Part shown: positions 1-6,500 of the stretch, one piece after another | Layout of the letters: the number at the start of each line of letters is the position of its first letter | Numbering within the stretch: position 1 is the first letter of the stretch | Assembly (NCBI GenBank): GCA_027482795.1 | Contig: JAIXVS010000180.1 | Coordinates: 1-18,688, forward strand | Direction of reading: 5' to 3' | DNA: 18,688 bases | From: Rhodobacter sp. | Lineage (GTDB): Bacteria > Pseudomonadota > Alphaproteobacteria > Rhodobacterales > Rhodobacteraceae | Notes under the pieces: model-generated | The model's database searches: none | The model's input: the letters and a program-made list of their open reading frames with translations, nothing else | What the model was told of the DNA's origin: nothing | Position numbers and translations under genes: made by a program

Positions 1-570
1 CTGGCGGGTCAAGATTACACCGCGCTTGCCGCCGCGCTGCTGCACCTGCAACCAAAGACCATCTTTGACATTGGCACGCATTCTGGCGCAACGGCAGAAT
101 TTATGCTGTCGCTATTACCACACTCGCGCGTCATCTCGCTGGAATATTTCCCAGAGGACGACATGGATGCAGGGTTTTCTGGGCGGCCTGCACGGCTGGC
201 CTTCGATCAGATCGGTGCAAAGATAAGTGACAAGAATCGCCCGCGCTTTACCCAAGTGATCGGCGATACCAACCTGATCGTTGCGCGCGATTTTGTGGCC
301 CGCCATGGCGCGATGGATTTTGTCTTTATCGCTGGAGAGCCGACGACCGCCGCCTTGGCGCAAAACACCGCGCTTGCGCAAAAGGTTTTGGCCAAAGGCG
401 GCGCGATTGCGTGGCATGGCGCAAACCCAAAGCGCAAATATGCCGCGATGCGCGATTATTTGGAAAACAGCCTTGGCCTAAGCGCCATGGCCACCGCCGA
501 TACATTCATCGGCGGTGTCGCACTATGGTCGCCTGCCATTGAAGCACAGCTTTTGGCAAAGGCGGCTTAA
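1..570 (+). CDS. Class I SAM-dependent methyltransferase-like protein, 3' part (5' end outside window)
   Basis: Open from the first base in frame 1 to the TAA at 568-570, so the true start lies upstream and 189 residues are visible. Early in the visible part, IFDIGTHSGATAEFML fits the glycine-rich SAM-binding motif I (D-x-G-x-x-x-G) of class I methyltransferases. Hydrophobic strands alternate with helices afterwards (RVISLEYF, MDFVFIAGEPT, GGAIAWHG), as in a Rossmann-type fold. In the Methyltransf_24-like family the strand-4 motif is usually FIDGDH or FIDGAH. Here it reads FIAGEPT, so the acidic and His positions are changed and activity or metal use may differ. The substrate is unknown. It converges on the peroxiredoxin gene with 17 bp between stops. 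The methyltransferase fold is fairly likely; the reaction is not assigned. Confidence 0.75.
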   Translation: MAGQDYTALAAALLHLQPKTIFDIGTHSGATAEFMLSLLPHSRVISLEYFPEDDMDAGFSGRPARLAFDQIGAKISDKNRPRFTQVIGDTNLIVARDFVARHGAMDFVFIAGEPTTAALAQNTALAQKVLAKGGAIAWHGANPKRKYAAMRDYLENSLGLSAMATADTFIGGVALWSPAIEAQLLAKAA

Positions 571-576
571 GCCGCC
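561..576. terminator. GC-rich palindrome between convergent genes, possible bidirectional terminator
   Basis: GGCGGC-TTAA-GCCGCC is a perfect 6-bp GC stem with a 4-nt loop. It contains the stop codon of the methyltransferase-like gene and lies just past the peroxiredoxin stop. No long T tract follows on either strand (TTT on the minus side), so its role as an intrinsic terminator is only inferred from position and stem. Confidence 0.35.
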
Positions 577-587
577 CTTATCGCCGT

Positions 588-1076
588 TTAGATCGCGGCC
601 AGCATAGCCTCGCCGCCCGAAATCTCGCACTGGCCCGATTCCTCGCCGTGGTGCATCACCTGAACCACGCCATCAACCGCATACAGCGCATAGCGTTTCG
701 AGCGGTGGTTCAGCCCGATATGCGGCAGGTGCAATTCCATATCGATGGCCTTGGTAAAGCTGGTGTCGCTATCGCCAACGAAGGTGATCCCTGCCTTTGC
801 CCCGCCCGTGCTGTCAGCCCAAGCGCCCAACACAAAGGGGTCATTGACCGATAGGCAAATAACCTCGTCCACGCCTTTGGCATCAAAGCCCGCTTTGGTG
901 CGGATAAAGCTGGGCACATGGGCGGTGGTGCAAGTGCCCGTATAGGCGCCAGGCAGGCCGAAAATCACAACCTTGCGGCCTTTTAGCTTGGCGGCCAAAT
1001 CCACCTGCTCTGGGCCTTTTGCGCCCATTTGCATCAGCTTTGCGTCGGGCAATTTCGCCCCTACTTGCAGTGTCAT
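588..1076 (-). CDS. Peroxiredoxin, Prx5/redoxin type
   Basis: A 162-residue thiol peroxidase that reduces hydrogen peroxide and alkyl hydroperoxides in the cytoplasm. The peroxidatic site is PGAYTGTCTTAHVPSF at about residues 42-57, with Cys49 as attacking thiol. CLSVNDPFV near residue 74 is the second Prx5 signature. A Cys near position 150 (SGQCEIS) sits where the resolving Cys of atypical 2-Cys Prx5 enzymes is found, so an intramolecular disulfide is possible. The ATG at 1076 was chosen because it gives the usual family length and has an upstream AAGGGCGG-like Shine-Dalgarno; a longer reading to 1244 would overlap the divergent gene. No fused glutaredoxin domain. It is divergent from the flavoprotein gene, with 76 bp between starts. 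Confidence 0.93.
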   Translation of the reverse strand: MTLQVGAKLPDAKLMQMGAKGPEQVDLAAKLKGRKVVIFGLPGAYTGTCTTAHVPSFIRTKAGFDAKGVDEVICLSVNDPFVLGAWADSTGGAKAGITFVGDSDTSFTKAIDMELHLPHIGLNHRSKRYALYAVDGVVQVMHHGEESGQCEISGGEAMLAAI

Positions 1077-1152
1077 CTTGCCGCCCTTTCGTGCATGTGT
1101 TTTGTCTGTGCCAAATATAGAGCTTGTGCCAGATAAGGCCAGAGGAGGAATG
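1077..1152. promoter_or_regulatory. Divergent promoter region, peroxiredoxin / flavoprotein
   Basis: This 76-bp gap must hold 5' signals for both divergent genes. AGGAGG at 1143-1148 is the Shine-Dalgarno of the plus-strand gene. A short AT-rich patch (AAATATAG, 1113-1120) is the best melting region. I could not identify a convincing -35/-10 pair at normal spacing on either strand. Confidence 0.4.
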
Positions 1153-2358
1153 ATGAGCGGCATCGTTATTGTGGGCGCGGGCCAAGCAGGGGCTGCGCTG
1201 GCGGCCAAGGCGCGGGCGCTGGGATATGATGGCCCCATCACCATAATTGGCAGCGAAACCGCCCCGCCCTATCAGCGCCCCCCCCTGTCCAAAGCCTATT
1301 TGATGGGCGAAATGGAGGCAGACCGTTTGTGGCTGCGCAGCTCCGAATTTTATGCCGAAAACAACATTACCCTGCGCTTGGGTCAGGCCGTTTCGGCCAT
1401 TGATCCTGTTGGCAAAACTGTAACAGTTGCGGGCGAGTTGATGCCCTATGACCATTTGGCGCTGACCACAGGGTCAACCCCGCGCCGCCTGCCTGCTGCC
1501 ATTGGCGGGGCGCTGGCGGGGGTATATACGGTGCGCAACTTGGCCGATGTCGATGCGATGAAGCCCGAATGTGTGGCAGGCCGCCGCGTGGTGATCGTCG
1601 GCGGCGGCTATATCGGGCTTGAGGCTGCTGCCGTCGCCTGTAAGCTGGGGCTTGCCGTGCATGTGATCGAGGCGGCTCCGCGTATTTTGCAGCGCGTCGC
1701 GGCCCCCGAAACATCGGCCTATATCGCCGCGCTGCACCGCGCGCATGGGGTGGAAATTCATGAAGGCACGGGGCTGGATCGCATTTTGGGCGATACCCGC
1801 GCGCAGGGCGTACGCCTGACAGATGGGCGCGAGATTGCTTCCGATTTTGTGATTGTGGGCGTGGGGGTGACGCCCAATGCGGAACTGGCGCAAACCGCTG
1901 GGCTGACCATCGACAACGGCATTGCAACCGACGATTTTGGCCGCACGTCTGACCCCGCCATTTGGTCGGCAGGCGATTGCGCGTCTTTCCCCTATAAGGG
2001 CGGGCGCATTCGGCTGGAATCGGTTGGCAATGCGATAGATCAGGCCGAGGCTGTTGCGGCCAATATTCTGGGCGCAAACACGCCCTATCTGGCAAAGCCG
2101 TGGTTCTGGTCAGACCAATACGATTGCAAATTGCAGATCGCGGGGCTGAATGCGGGCTATGACAACATCATCACGCGCGGGCCAGATGGCGAGGCGATAT
2201 CGTTCTGGTATTACAGCGGCGATAGGCTGCTGGCGGTGGATGCCATGAACGATCCGCGCGGCTATATGGTGGGTAAGCGGTTGATCGAACAGGGCAAATC
2301 CCCCGCCAAGGCCGATGTGGCCGATACACAAATTCCGATCAAAGACCTGCTGAAGTGA
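1153..2358 (+). CDS. FAD-dependent NAD(P)H:ferredoxin reductase-like oxidoreductase
   Basis: A 401-residue cytoplasmic flavoprotein of the rhodocoxin/putidaredoxin reductase type, which passes electrons from NAD(P)H through FAD to a small ferredoxin. FAD-binding GAGQAG is at residues 8-13, with PYQRPPLSKAYL after it. NAD-binding GGGYIG is at 150-155, followed by VHVIEAA; the acidic Glu173 at the end of that strand suggests NADH over NADPH. WSAGD at 271-275 is the second FAD motif. The C-terminal domain begins PWFWSDQYD at 316-324, typical of Reductase_C. ATG 1153 is preferred over ATG 1150 because AGGAGG is 4 nt away rather than 1; both give nearly the same protein. No ferredoxin or P450 gene is in the window, so the partner is unknown. 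It overlaps rsmD by 4 bases. Confidence 0.9.
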   Translation: MSGIVIVGAGQAGAALAAKARALGYDGPITIIGSETAPPYQRPPLSKAYLMGEMEADRLWLRSSEFYAENNITLRLGQAVSAIDPVGKTVTVAGELMPYDHLALTTGSTPRRLPAAIGGALAGVYTVRNLADVDAMKPECVAGRRVVIVGGGYIGLEAAAVACKLGLAVHVIEAAPRILQRVAAPETSAYIAALHRAHGVEIHEGTGLDRILGDTRAQGVRLTDGREIASDFVIVGVGVTPNAELAQTAGLTIDNGIATDDFGRTSDPAIWSAGDCASFPYKGGRIRLESVGNAIDQAEAVAANILGANTPYLAKPWFWSDQYDCKLQIAGLNAGYDNIITRGPDGEAISFWYYSGDRLLAVDAMNDPRGYMVGKRLIEQGKSPAKADVADTQIPIKDLLK

Positions 2359-2903
2359 GGATTATCGGCGGCGCATCGCGGGGGCTAAAACTGGCCGAAG
2401 TCGGCGCTGGCGATGCAGCCGCCCACCTGCGCCCCACATCCGACCGTGTGCGCGAGGCTATTTTCAACCTGCTGATCAACGGCGGTTATGGCAGCCCCGT
2501 CCAAGGCGCGCGCGTGCTGGATATGTTTGCAGGCACGGGCGCATTGGGGCTAGAGGCGCTGTCGCGCGGGGCGGAACATGCGACTTTTGTCGAAAATGGC
2601 CGCACCGCGCTGGCGCTGCTGACGCGGAACATCGGTTTGATGCGCGCCGAGGGTCGGACCACGATTCTGCGCCAAGACGCCCTGCGCCCAGCGCCCGTTG
2701 ACCAGTATGATTTGGTCTTTCTAGACCCGCCCTATGGCAAGGCCATGGGCGAGGCTGCCTTGCCGCCGTGGCTGGCGCAGCTGACCGAAGACGCGCTGAT
2801 TGTGTGGGAAGAAAACACGCCCCCCACCATCCCGCAGGGGTTGGAAAGCCTAGACCAGCGCCGCTATGGCGACACTATCGTCACAATTCTGCGCAAGGGT
2901 TAA
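2355..2903 (+). CDS. rsmD: 16S rRNA (guanine(966)-N(2))-methyltransferase RsmD
   Basis: A 182-residue enzyme that methylates G966 of 16S rRNA with SAM during small-subunit assembly. It opens MRIIGGASRGLKL, and RPTSDRVREAIFN is at 26-38, a hallmark of the family. Motif I DMFAGTGALG starts at 56 and the catalytic DPPY is at 124-127. The length is normal. The start is GTG at 2355, overlapping the TGA of the upstream flavoprotein (GTGA), which implies translational coupling. The oddity is its last 12 codons: the same segment occurs again in diverged form 1.2 kb downstream (4073-4108, encoding GDTVVTILRKA then stop), next to map. The current 3' end may therefore have been supplied by inserted DNA while keeping the gene functional. 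Confidence 0.95.
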   Translation: MRIIGGASRGLKLAEVGAGDAAAHLRPTSDRVREAIFNLLINGGYGSPVQGARVLDMFAGTGALGLEALSRGAEHATFVENGRTALALLTRNIGLMRAEGRTTILRQDALRPAPVDQYDLVFLDPPYGKAMGEAALPPWLAQLTEDALIVWEENTPPTIPQGLESLDQRRYGDTIVTILRKG

Positions 2904-2917
2904 GGGCGAAAACGCCC
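2904..2917 (+). terminator. Short hairpin just after the rsmD stop
   Basis: GGGCG-AAAA-CGCCC begins at the base following the TAA. It is a perfect 5-bp GC stem with an AAAA loop and no T tract. It may end or stabilise the rsmD transcript. It probably belongs to the inserted DNA rather than to the ancestral locus. GGGCGAAA recurs at 2979-2986 with CGCCC at 2996-3000. Confidence 0.35.
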
Positions 2918-2920
2918 GCG

Positions 2921-2947
2921 CCAAAGTGATCTGCAGTGCATCTTTGG
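2921..2947. repeat. Inverted repeat CCAAAG-N15-CTTTGG
   Basis: A perfect 6-bp inverted repeat (2921-2926 and 2942-2947) lies between rsmD and the orphan gene, with the CTGCAG palindrome in its spacer. It could be an operator or part of a recombination site at the left end of the insert. It is short enough to be chance. Confidence 0.3.
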
Positions 2948-3022
2948 TAGACGTGTTCAGGCGAGATTTGCTATCGTTGGGCGAAAGTTACGGTGCGCCC
3001 AAGTGTTTCTGGAAAACCTGCC

Positions 3023-4069
3023 ATGCTTTATAAGACACTCATTGCTACCTATGGCGCGTCACTGGCCAACAAGTCTAATGAGCGCGAGGATCCAGTTTGG
3101 CACGTTGCTTGGTCGACCAGTTTTCAGGCCTTTCGAGAATATTCACTCGATGCTTTGCAGCAAGCCAAGGTTTATTTGATGGATCATCTCGCTGCCGAAT
3201 ATGCTGATACATTGCACGATTTTGTGCAAGACAAAGGCGAATTTCCTAACGCCACCATTACAGCTATTCTTAGCGAAATATCTTTACCTGCAAAGGTGAC
3301 TTGGGTCGAGTTCGACTGCCGAGTAATGGTAGACGCGCGCTTTGAACGGAAATCAAACTGGACCAACGGCCTTGACGGTCGGCTTGATGACGGACTGCGC
3401 GGCTTTCTTTTTGACGATCGAAGTGCAGACCATTTGAGGATCACACTATTTGGTAATCCTGTCGAAGGAAAATACATCGACCCGCTCGGGTCATTAAAAG
3501 TTGAAAGAAATACTGACGGCAGATTAGATTTCGACAACATGAGCTATGAGCCATTCACATCAGTACTCGGATTTTTTTCGAAAATCGGTTACCCGAATGA
3601 AGTAGTCGATGCCATGCAGATATTGCATGTAGAACACACAAGATATGACCTGTTCATCCCCCACACCCTTTTCGCGATGTTGGTGTCACCTGATTTGGGC
3701 GGAATTATCTCCGTTGAGACCGAAACCTTCACAGCCAAAGGCATGAAAACCGCCCGAAAGTTCAATAAAACTTGGGTGACTGGTGCGCAGAAATCCCATC
3801 TCACAATCCGAATTGGGCCCCATGCCATCGCGCACATGCGCGAGCGGCAGGCTAGGCTGAATTTCGAGCGGCTACCTAGGGAACAACGGAATGGGACTGT
3901 GAGGCATTGGGTTAGTGAACATGAGCGGCGCTACCAAAGTGGCAAGATCGTTTTAGTGAAAAGGCATGAGCGCGGAAGCGAGCCCGCGCCTAACTTGGCT
4001 ACCCGTGTTATGGGGCCAAAGGACGCAGGATCGGGTTTTGTGCTGAATCCGAAAAGCACTTCCGATTAG
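3023..4069 (+). CDS. Unrecognised protein encoded in the rsmD-map insert
   Basis: A 348-residue protein that I do not recognise. It is soluble in appearance, with no signal peptide or membrane helix. Residues about 90-230 look like a mixed alpha/beta domain with many aromatic and acidic residues. The C-terminal third is basic and charged: HMRERQARLNFERL at 271-284 and RHWVSEHERRYQSGK at 294-308, then HERGSE. The tail loosely recalls small basic domains of prophage-encoded hypothetical proteins; that is an impression only. ATG 3023 is preferred (GGA at 3011-3013); GTG 2993 in frame would add 10 residues. Base and codon use differ from every neighbour (more A/T in third positions, ATA, AGA and TTA-type codons), and it sits between duplicated rsmD ends. 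Both suggest acquired cargo. Function unknown. Confidence 0.8.
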   Translation: MLYKTLIATYGASLANKSNEREDPVWHVAWSTSFQAFREYSLDALQQAKVYLMDHLAAEYADTLHDFVQDKGEFPNATITAILSEISLPAKVTWVEFDCRVMVDARFERKSNWTNGLDGRLDDGLRGFLFDDRSADHLRITLFGNPVEGKYIDPLGSLKVERNTDGRLDFDNMSYEPFTSVLGFFSKIGYPNEVVDAMQILHVEHTRYDLFIPHTLFAMLVSPDLGGIISVETETFTAKGMKTARKFNKTWVTGAQKSHLTIRIGPHAIAHMRERQARLNFERLPREQRNGTVRHWVSEHERRYQSGKIVLVKRHERGSEPAPNLATRVMGPKDAGSGFVLNPKSTSD

Positions 4070-4072
4070 CAG

Positions 4073-4108
4073 GGCGACACTGTGGTCACCATTCTGCGCA
4101 AGGCCTAG
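4073..4108 (+). pseudogene. Displaced 3'-end remnant of rsmD
   Basis: These 36 bases match 2868-2903 at 30 positions and, in the corresponding frame, encode GDTVVTILRKA then TAG, against GDTIVTILRKG then TAA in intact rsmD. Most differences are third-position or conservative, which indicates coding homology rather than chance. The TAG (4106-4108) overlaps the map stop codon on the other strand (4105-4107). The ancestral arrangement was therefore probably rsmD and map convergent with touching stops. The fragment begins 4 bases after the orphan gene's stop and has no start of its own. Confidence 0.75.
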
Positions 4109-4926
4109 CTGAAAAACAGCCCTTTGGGCGAGGTGGTAAAAATCTCGCATCCTGTTGCCGTAACCCCAATCGAATGTTCAAACTGCGCGGATAGGGATTT
4201 ATCGCGGGTGATCGCCGTCCACTCATCCGCCAGCACTTTTGTTTCTGGCCTGCCTAGGTTTATCATCGGTTCGATGGTGAAAAACATCCCCTCTTCCAGC
4301 ACAGCCCCCGTACCTGCGCGCCCGTAATGCAGCACATTGGGCGGGGCGTGGAAGACGCGGCCAAGGCCGTGACCGCAAAAATCGCGCACAACGGAACAGC
4401 GGTTTTCTTCGGCAAAGGTTTGGATCGCATGGCCAATATCGCCAAAGGTATTGCCAGGTTTCACCGCCGCAATCCCGCGCATCAGGCATTCATGCGTTAC
4501 CTTAATCAGCCGCTGCGCAAAGGGTTTGGCGCTGCCCGCCGTATACATGCGCGATGAATCCCCAAACCAGCCGTCGACAATTACGGTGACGTCGATGTTT
4601 AGAATATCACCCTCTTGGATGATATCCGATGACCGCCCTGGCACCTTACTGCCTGGAATGCCATGACAGACCACATGGTTGACGGAAATACAGCTGGCGT
4701 GCTGATACCCGCGATAGCCGATTGTGGCAGATACAACGCCATGGCGCGCCACCTCGCTGCGGATAAAATCGTCCAAGGCGGCGGTGGTGACCCCTGCCAC
4801 CACCAGCGGGCCGACATCATCCAAAATCTGCGCGGCAATCTGCCCTGCCACGCGCATCCCTGCAAAATCCGCATCTTCATAGATACGAATACCGTCTTTT
4901 GTTACGCGGCCCCGAAGATCGTCCAA
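4105..4926 (-). CDS. map: Type I methionine aminopeptidase
   Basis: A 273-residue cytosolic metallopeptidase that removes the N-terminal Met from nascent proteins. All five metal ligands are visible with E. coli Map spacing (11, 63, 33 and 31 residues): Asp112, Asp123, His186, Glu219 and Glu250. His84 (SVNHVVCHG) is the substrate-contacting His. There is no N-terminal zinc-finger extension. The start is inferred as TTG at 4926, giving MDDLRGRVTKDGIRIYE; AGAGG at 4933-4937 lies 6 nt upstream, and no ATG exists before FAGM at residue 24, which would cut into the fold. The open frame continues to 5379 but only as a shadow of cinA. It is convergent with rsmD (now separated by the insert) and divergent from the CinA-like gene. 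Confidence 0.95.
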   Translation of the reverse strand: MDDLRGRVTKDGIRIYEDADFAGMRVAGQIAAQILDDVGPLVVAGVTTAALDDFIRSEVARHGVVSATIGYRGYQHASCISVNHVVCHGIPGSKVPGRSSDIIQEGDILNIDVTVIVDGWFGDSSRMYTAGSAKPFAQRLIKVTHECLMRGIAAVKPGNTFGDIGHAIQTFAEENRCSVVRDFCGHGLGRVFHAPPNVLHYGRAGTGAVLEEGMFFTIEPMINLGRPETKVLADEWTAITRDKSLSAQFEHSIGVTATGCEIFTTSPKGLFFS

Positions 4927-5046
4927 CTCGCACCTCTGATTTTGGCGAAAGATAATGCCAATGGCAGGGATTTGCCAGTGCCGCACGATTGCCCTTGCGA
5001 TTATGTGATGAAACGGCACAAAGATTGCTGAAAACAGGAGCATGAG
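4927..5046. promoter_or_regulatory. Divergent spacer between map and the CinA-like gene
   Basis: This 120-bp gap carries AGAGG (minus strand, 4933-4937) for map and AGGAG (5036-5040) for the CinA-like gene. A TGGCA-N6-TGCCA dyad lies near 4963-4978. No clear -35/-10 pair could be assigned. The dyad is short and is noted only as a possible hairpin or operator. Confidence 0.35.
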
Positions 5047-5769
5047 ATGACCAACCCCACCGCCGCAATGCTGGTGATCGGCGACGAGATTTTGTCGGGC
5101 CGCACCCATGACACCAACACGCATTTTCTGGCGGGGGCGCTGACGGGGCGCGGCATAAATTTGCGCGAGGTGCGGGTGGTCGCCGATGACCAAGACGCGA
5201 TTGTGGCAGCGGTCAATGCGCTGCGGGGGGCCTATACGCATGTGTTTACATCGGGCGGCATTGGGCCCACGCATGATGACATCACCGCCGATGCGATTGC
5301 GGCGGCCTTTGGCATTGGCATCTCGCATCGCGCCGATGCCATGGCCCTGCTGACTGCACATTACCAAAAGGTTGGACACGAGTTTAACGCCGCCCGCCAG
5401 CGCATGGCGCGCATTCCAGATGGCGCGGTGCTGATTGATAATCCTGTGTCCACCGCGCCCGGGTTTTCAGTGGAAAATGTGCATGTGATGGCGGGGGTTC
5501 CGTCGATTTTTCAAGCAATGGTCGCCTCGGTGCTGCCCACACTCACGGGCGGCGCGCCGCTGCTGTCGGACAGCCTGCGGGTGATGACGGGCGAAGGTGA
5601 TATTGCCGCACGATTTGGCGATATCGCCGCGCGCTATCCCGATCTGTCGATGGGATCATATCCCTTTGTGCGCGACGGGGCGCAGGGCACGAATTTGGTG
5701 GTGCGCGGCACAGATGCGGGCCAAATTGCTGCCGCGATGGGGGAATTAACCGCAGCCTTTGCCAAATGA
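5047..5769 (+). CDS. CinA-type competence/damage-inducible molybdopterin-binding domain protein
   Basis: A 240-residue protein of the MoCF-binding (MoaB/MogA-like) superfamily that forms the N-terminal half of CinA. GDEILSGR begins at residue 12 and TSGGIGPTHDDIT spans 68-80; both are diagnostic of the domain. The separate CinA C-terminal amidohydrolase (PncC) domain is absent, so nicotinamide mononucleotide deamidase activity is not expected. Stand-alone versions are common in alphaproteobacteria, and their role is poorly defined (possible ADP-ribose pyrophosphatase-like or pterin-binding). The ATG has AGGAG 6 nt upstream. Its TGA overlaps the next ATG (ATGA at 5766-5769), so it is coupled to the acetyltransferase. 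Family assignment is firm; physiological function is not. Confidence 0.92.
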   Translation: MTNPTAAMLVIGDEILSGRTHDTNTHFLAGALTGRGINLREVRVVADDQDAIVAAVNALRGAYTHVFTSGGIGPTHDDITADAIAAAFGIGISHRADAMALLTAHYQKVGHEFNAARQRMARIPDGAVLIDNPVSTAPGFSVENVHVMAGVPSIFQAMVASVLPTLTGGAPLLSDSLRVMTGEGDIAARFGDIAARYPDLSMGSYPFVRDGAQGTNLVVRGTDAGQIAAAMGELTAAFAK

Positions 5770-6500
5770 ATTTGGCAGATGTGGTTCAGGCCACTTGGCC
5801 GCCCGCGCGCGCGTTTGACATGGGCCCCTTTACCCTGCGCGATGGGGCGGGCGGGGGCAAACGCGTGTCAGCGGCCAGCGTGAACGCGCGTTTTACCGAT
5901 GCCGATTTGGACGCAGCCGAGGGCGCGATGCGCGATATGGCCCAATCGCCGCTGTTTGCCATTTGGCCAGATGGGGGCGATTTTGGGCTGGACGCTGCGC
6001 TGGCCCAGCGGGGGTATGATATCGTTGACCCCGTGGTTGGCTATGGCGCAGGTACCCAAGACATCCTGCGCCGCGATACGGAGATATCGCATACCTACCC
6101 ACATTGGCCACCACTTGCCATCACCCGTGAGGTTTGGGCGGCAGCGGGCATTGGCCCTGCGCGGCTGGATGTTATGGCCCGCGCGCCCGGCCCCAAAACC
6201 GCAATTTTGGTGCGCCACGGCGATCAACCTGCGGGGGTTTGTTTTGTGGCCATTGCAGGCGATCATGCCATGATTCACGCGTTGGAAGTGCTGCCAGATC
6301 ATCGCCGCAACGGCCTTGCGCAAAAGCTGATTACCCGCGCCGCGCTATGGGCAAGCAGCTTTGGCGCGGCGCATCTATCCTTGGTTGTAACCCGCGCCAA
6401 CGCCCCTGCCCGCGCGCTGTATGCGCGCATGGGCATGGCCGAGATGGGCCAGTATCATTACCGCGCGGCAGGTGCGTTATTGCAAAACGGGCATGTCTGA
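5766..6500 (+). CDS. GNAT family N-acetyltransferase
   Basis: A 244-residue acetyl-CoA-dependent N-acyltransferase, substrate unknown. The GNAT fold occupies the C-terminal half: ALEVLPDHRR leads into the acetyl-CoA pyrophosphate-binding loop RRNGLA (residues 180-185; consensus R/Q-x-x-G-x-A), followed by the helix and the strand LSLVVTRANAPARALYARMGM near 205-224, which is motif B. The N-terminal 110 residues may form a second, degenerate GNAT-like domain or a substrate-recognition region. It starts inside the stop of the CinA-like gene (ATGA), so the two form an operon. Its last 24 bp overlap the 3' end of the convergent LysR gene. It could act on a protein, amino acid or small molecule; nothing in the sequence decides. 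Confidence 0.88.
   Translation: MNLADVVQATWPPARAFDMGPFTLRDGAGGGKRVSAASVNARFTDADLDAAEGAMRDMAQSPLFAIWPDGGDFGLDAALAQRGYDIVDPVVGYGAGTQDILRRDTEISHTYPHWPPLAITREVWAAAGIGPARLDVMARAPGPKTAILVRHGDQPAGVCFVAIAGDHAMIHALEVLPDHRRNGLAQKLITRAALWASSFGAAHLSLVVTRANAPARALYARMGMAEMGQYHYRAAGALLQNGHV

Larger units (their letters stand above)
2886..4090. mobile_element. Putative ~1.2-kb insertion in the 3' end of rsmD, bounded by 13-bp direct repeats
   Basis: ATTCTGCGCAAGG occurs exactly at 2886-2898 and 4091-4103, inside a longer 36-bp pair (2868-2903 and 4073-4108) that differs at 6 positions. Both copies read as the C-terminus of RsmD. The DNA between them holds one gene and is less GC-rich: I counted 25/60 G+C at 3541-3600 against 39/60 within rsmD at 2521-2580. 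This is the layout left by elements that integrate at a gene's 3' end and restore it. No integrase, transposase or terminal inverted repeat is present, so this would be a remnant, a unit moved in trans, or the product of homologous exchange. Exact ends are inferred. Confidence 0.45.

Noticed and set aside
973..1149. N-terminal extension of the flavoprotein frame back to 973
   Set aside because: It is antisense to the peroxiredoxin coding region; the GAGQAG FAD motif sits right after the start at 1150/1153, which has a strong Shine-Dalgarno.
1367..2095. 242-codon minus-strand frame within the flavoprotein gene
   Set aside because: Arg/Pro-rich shadow of a high-GC coding region, with no motif or ribosome-binding site.
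4927..5379. Upstream extension of the map frame to 5379
   Set aside because: It lies antisense to the CinA-like gene, carries no Map homology, and the family N-terminus and Shine-Dalgarno fit the TTG at 4926.
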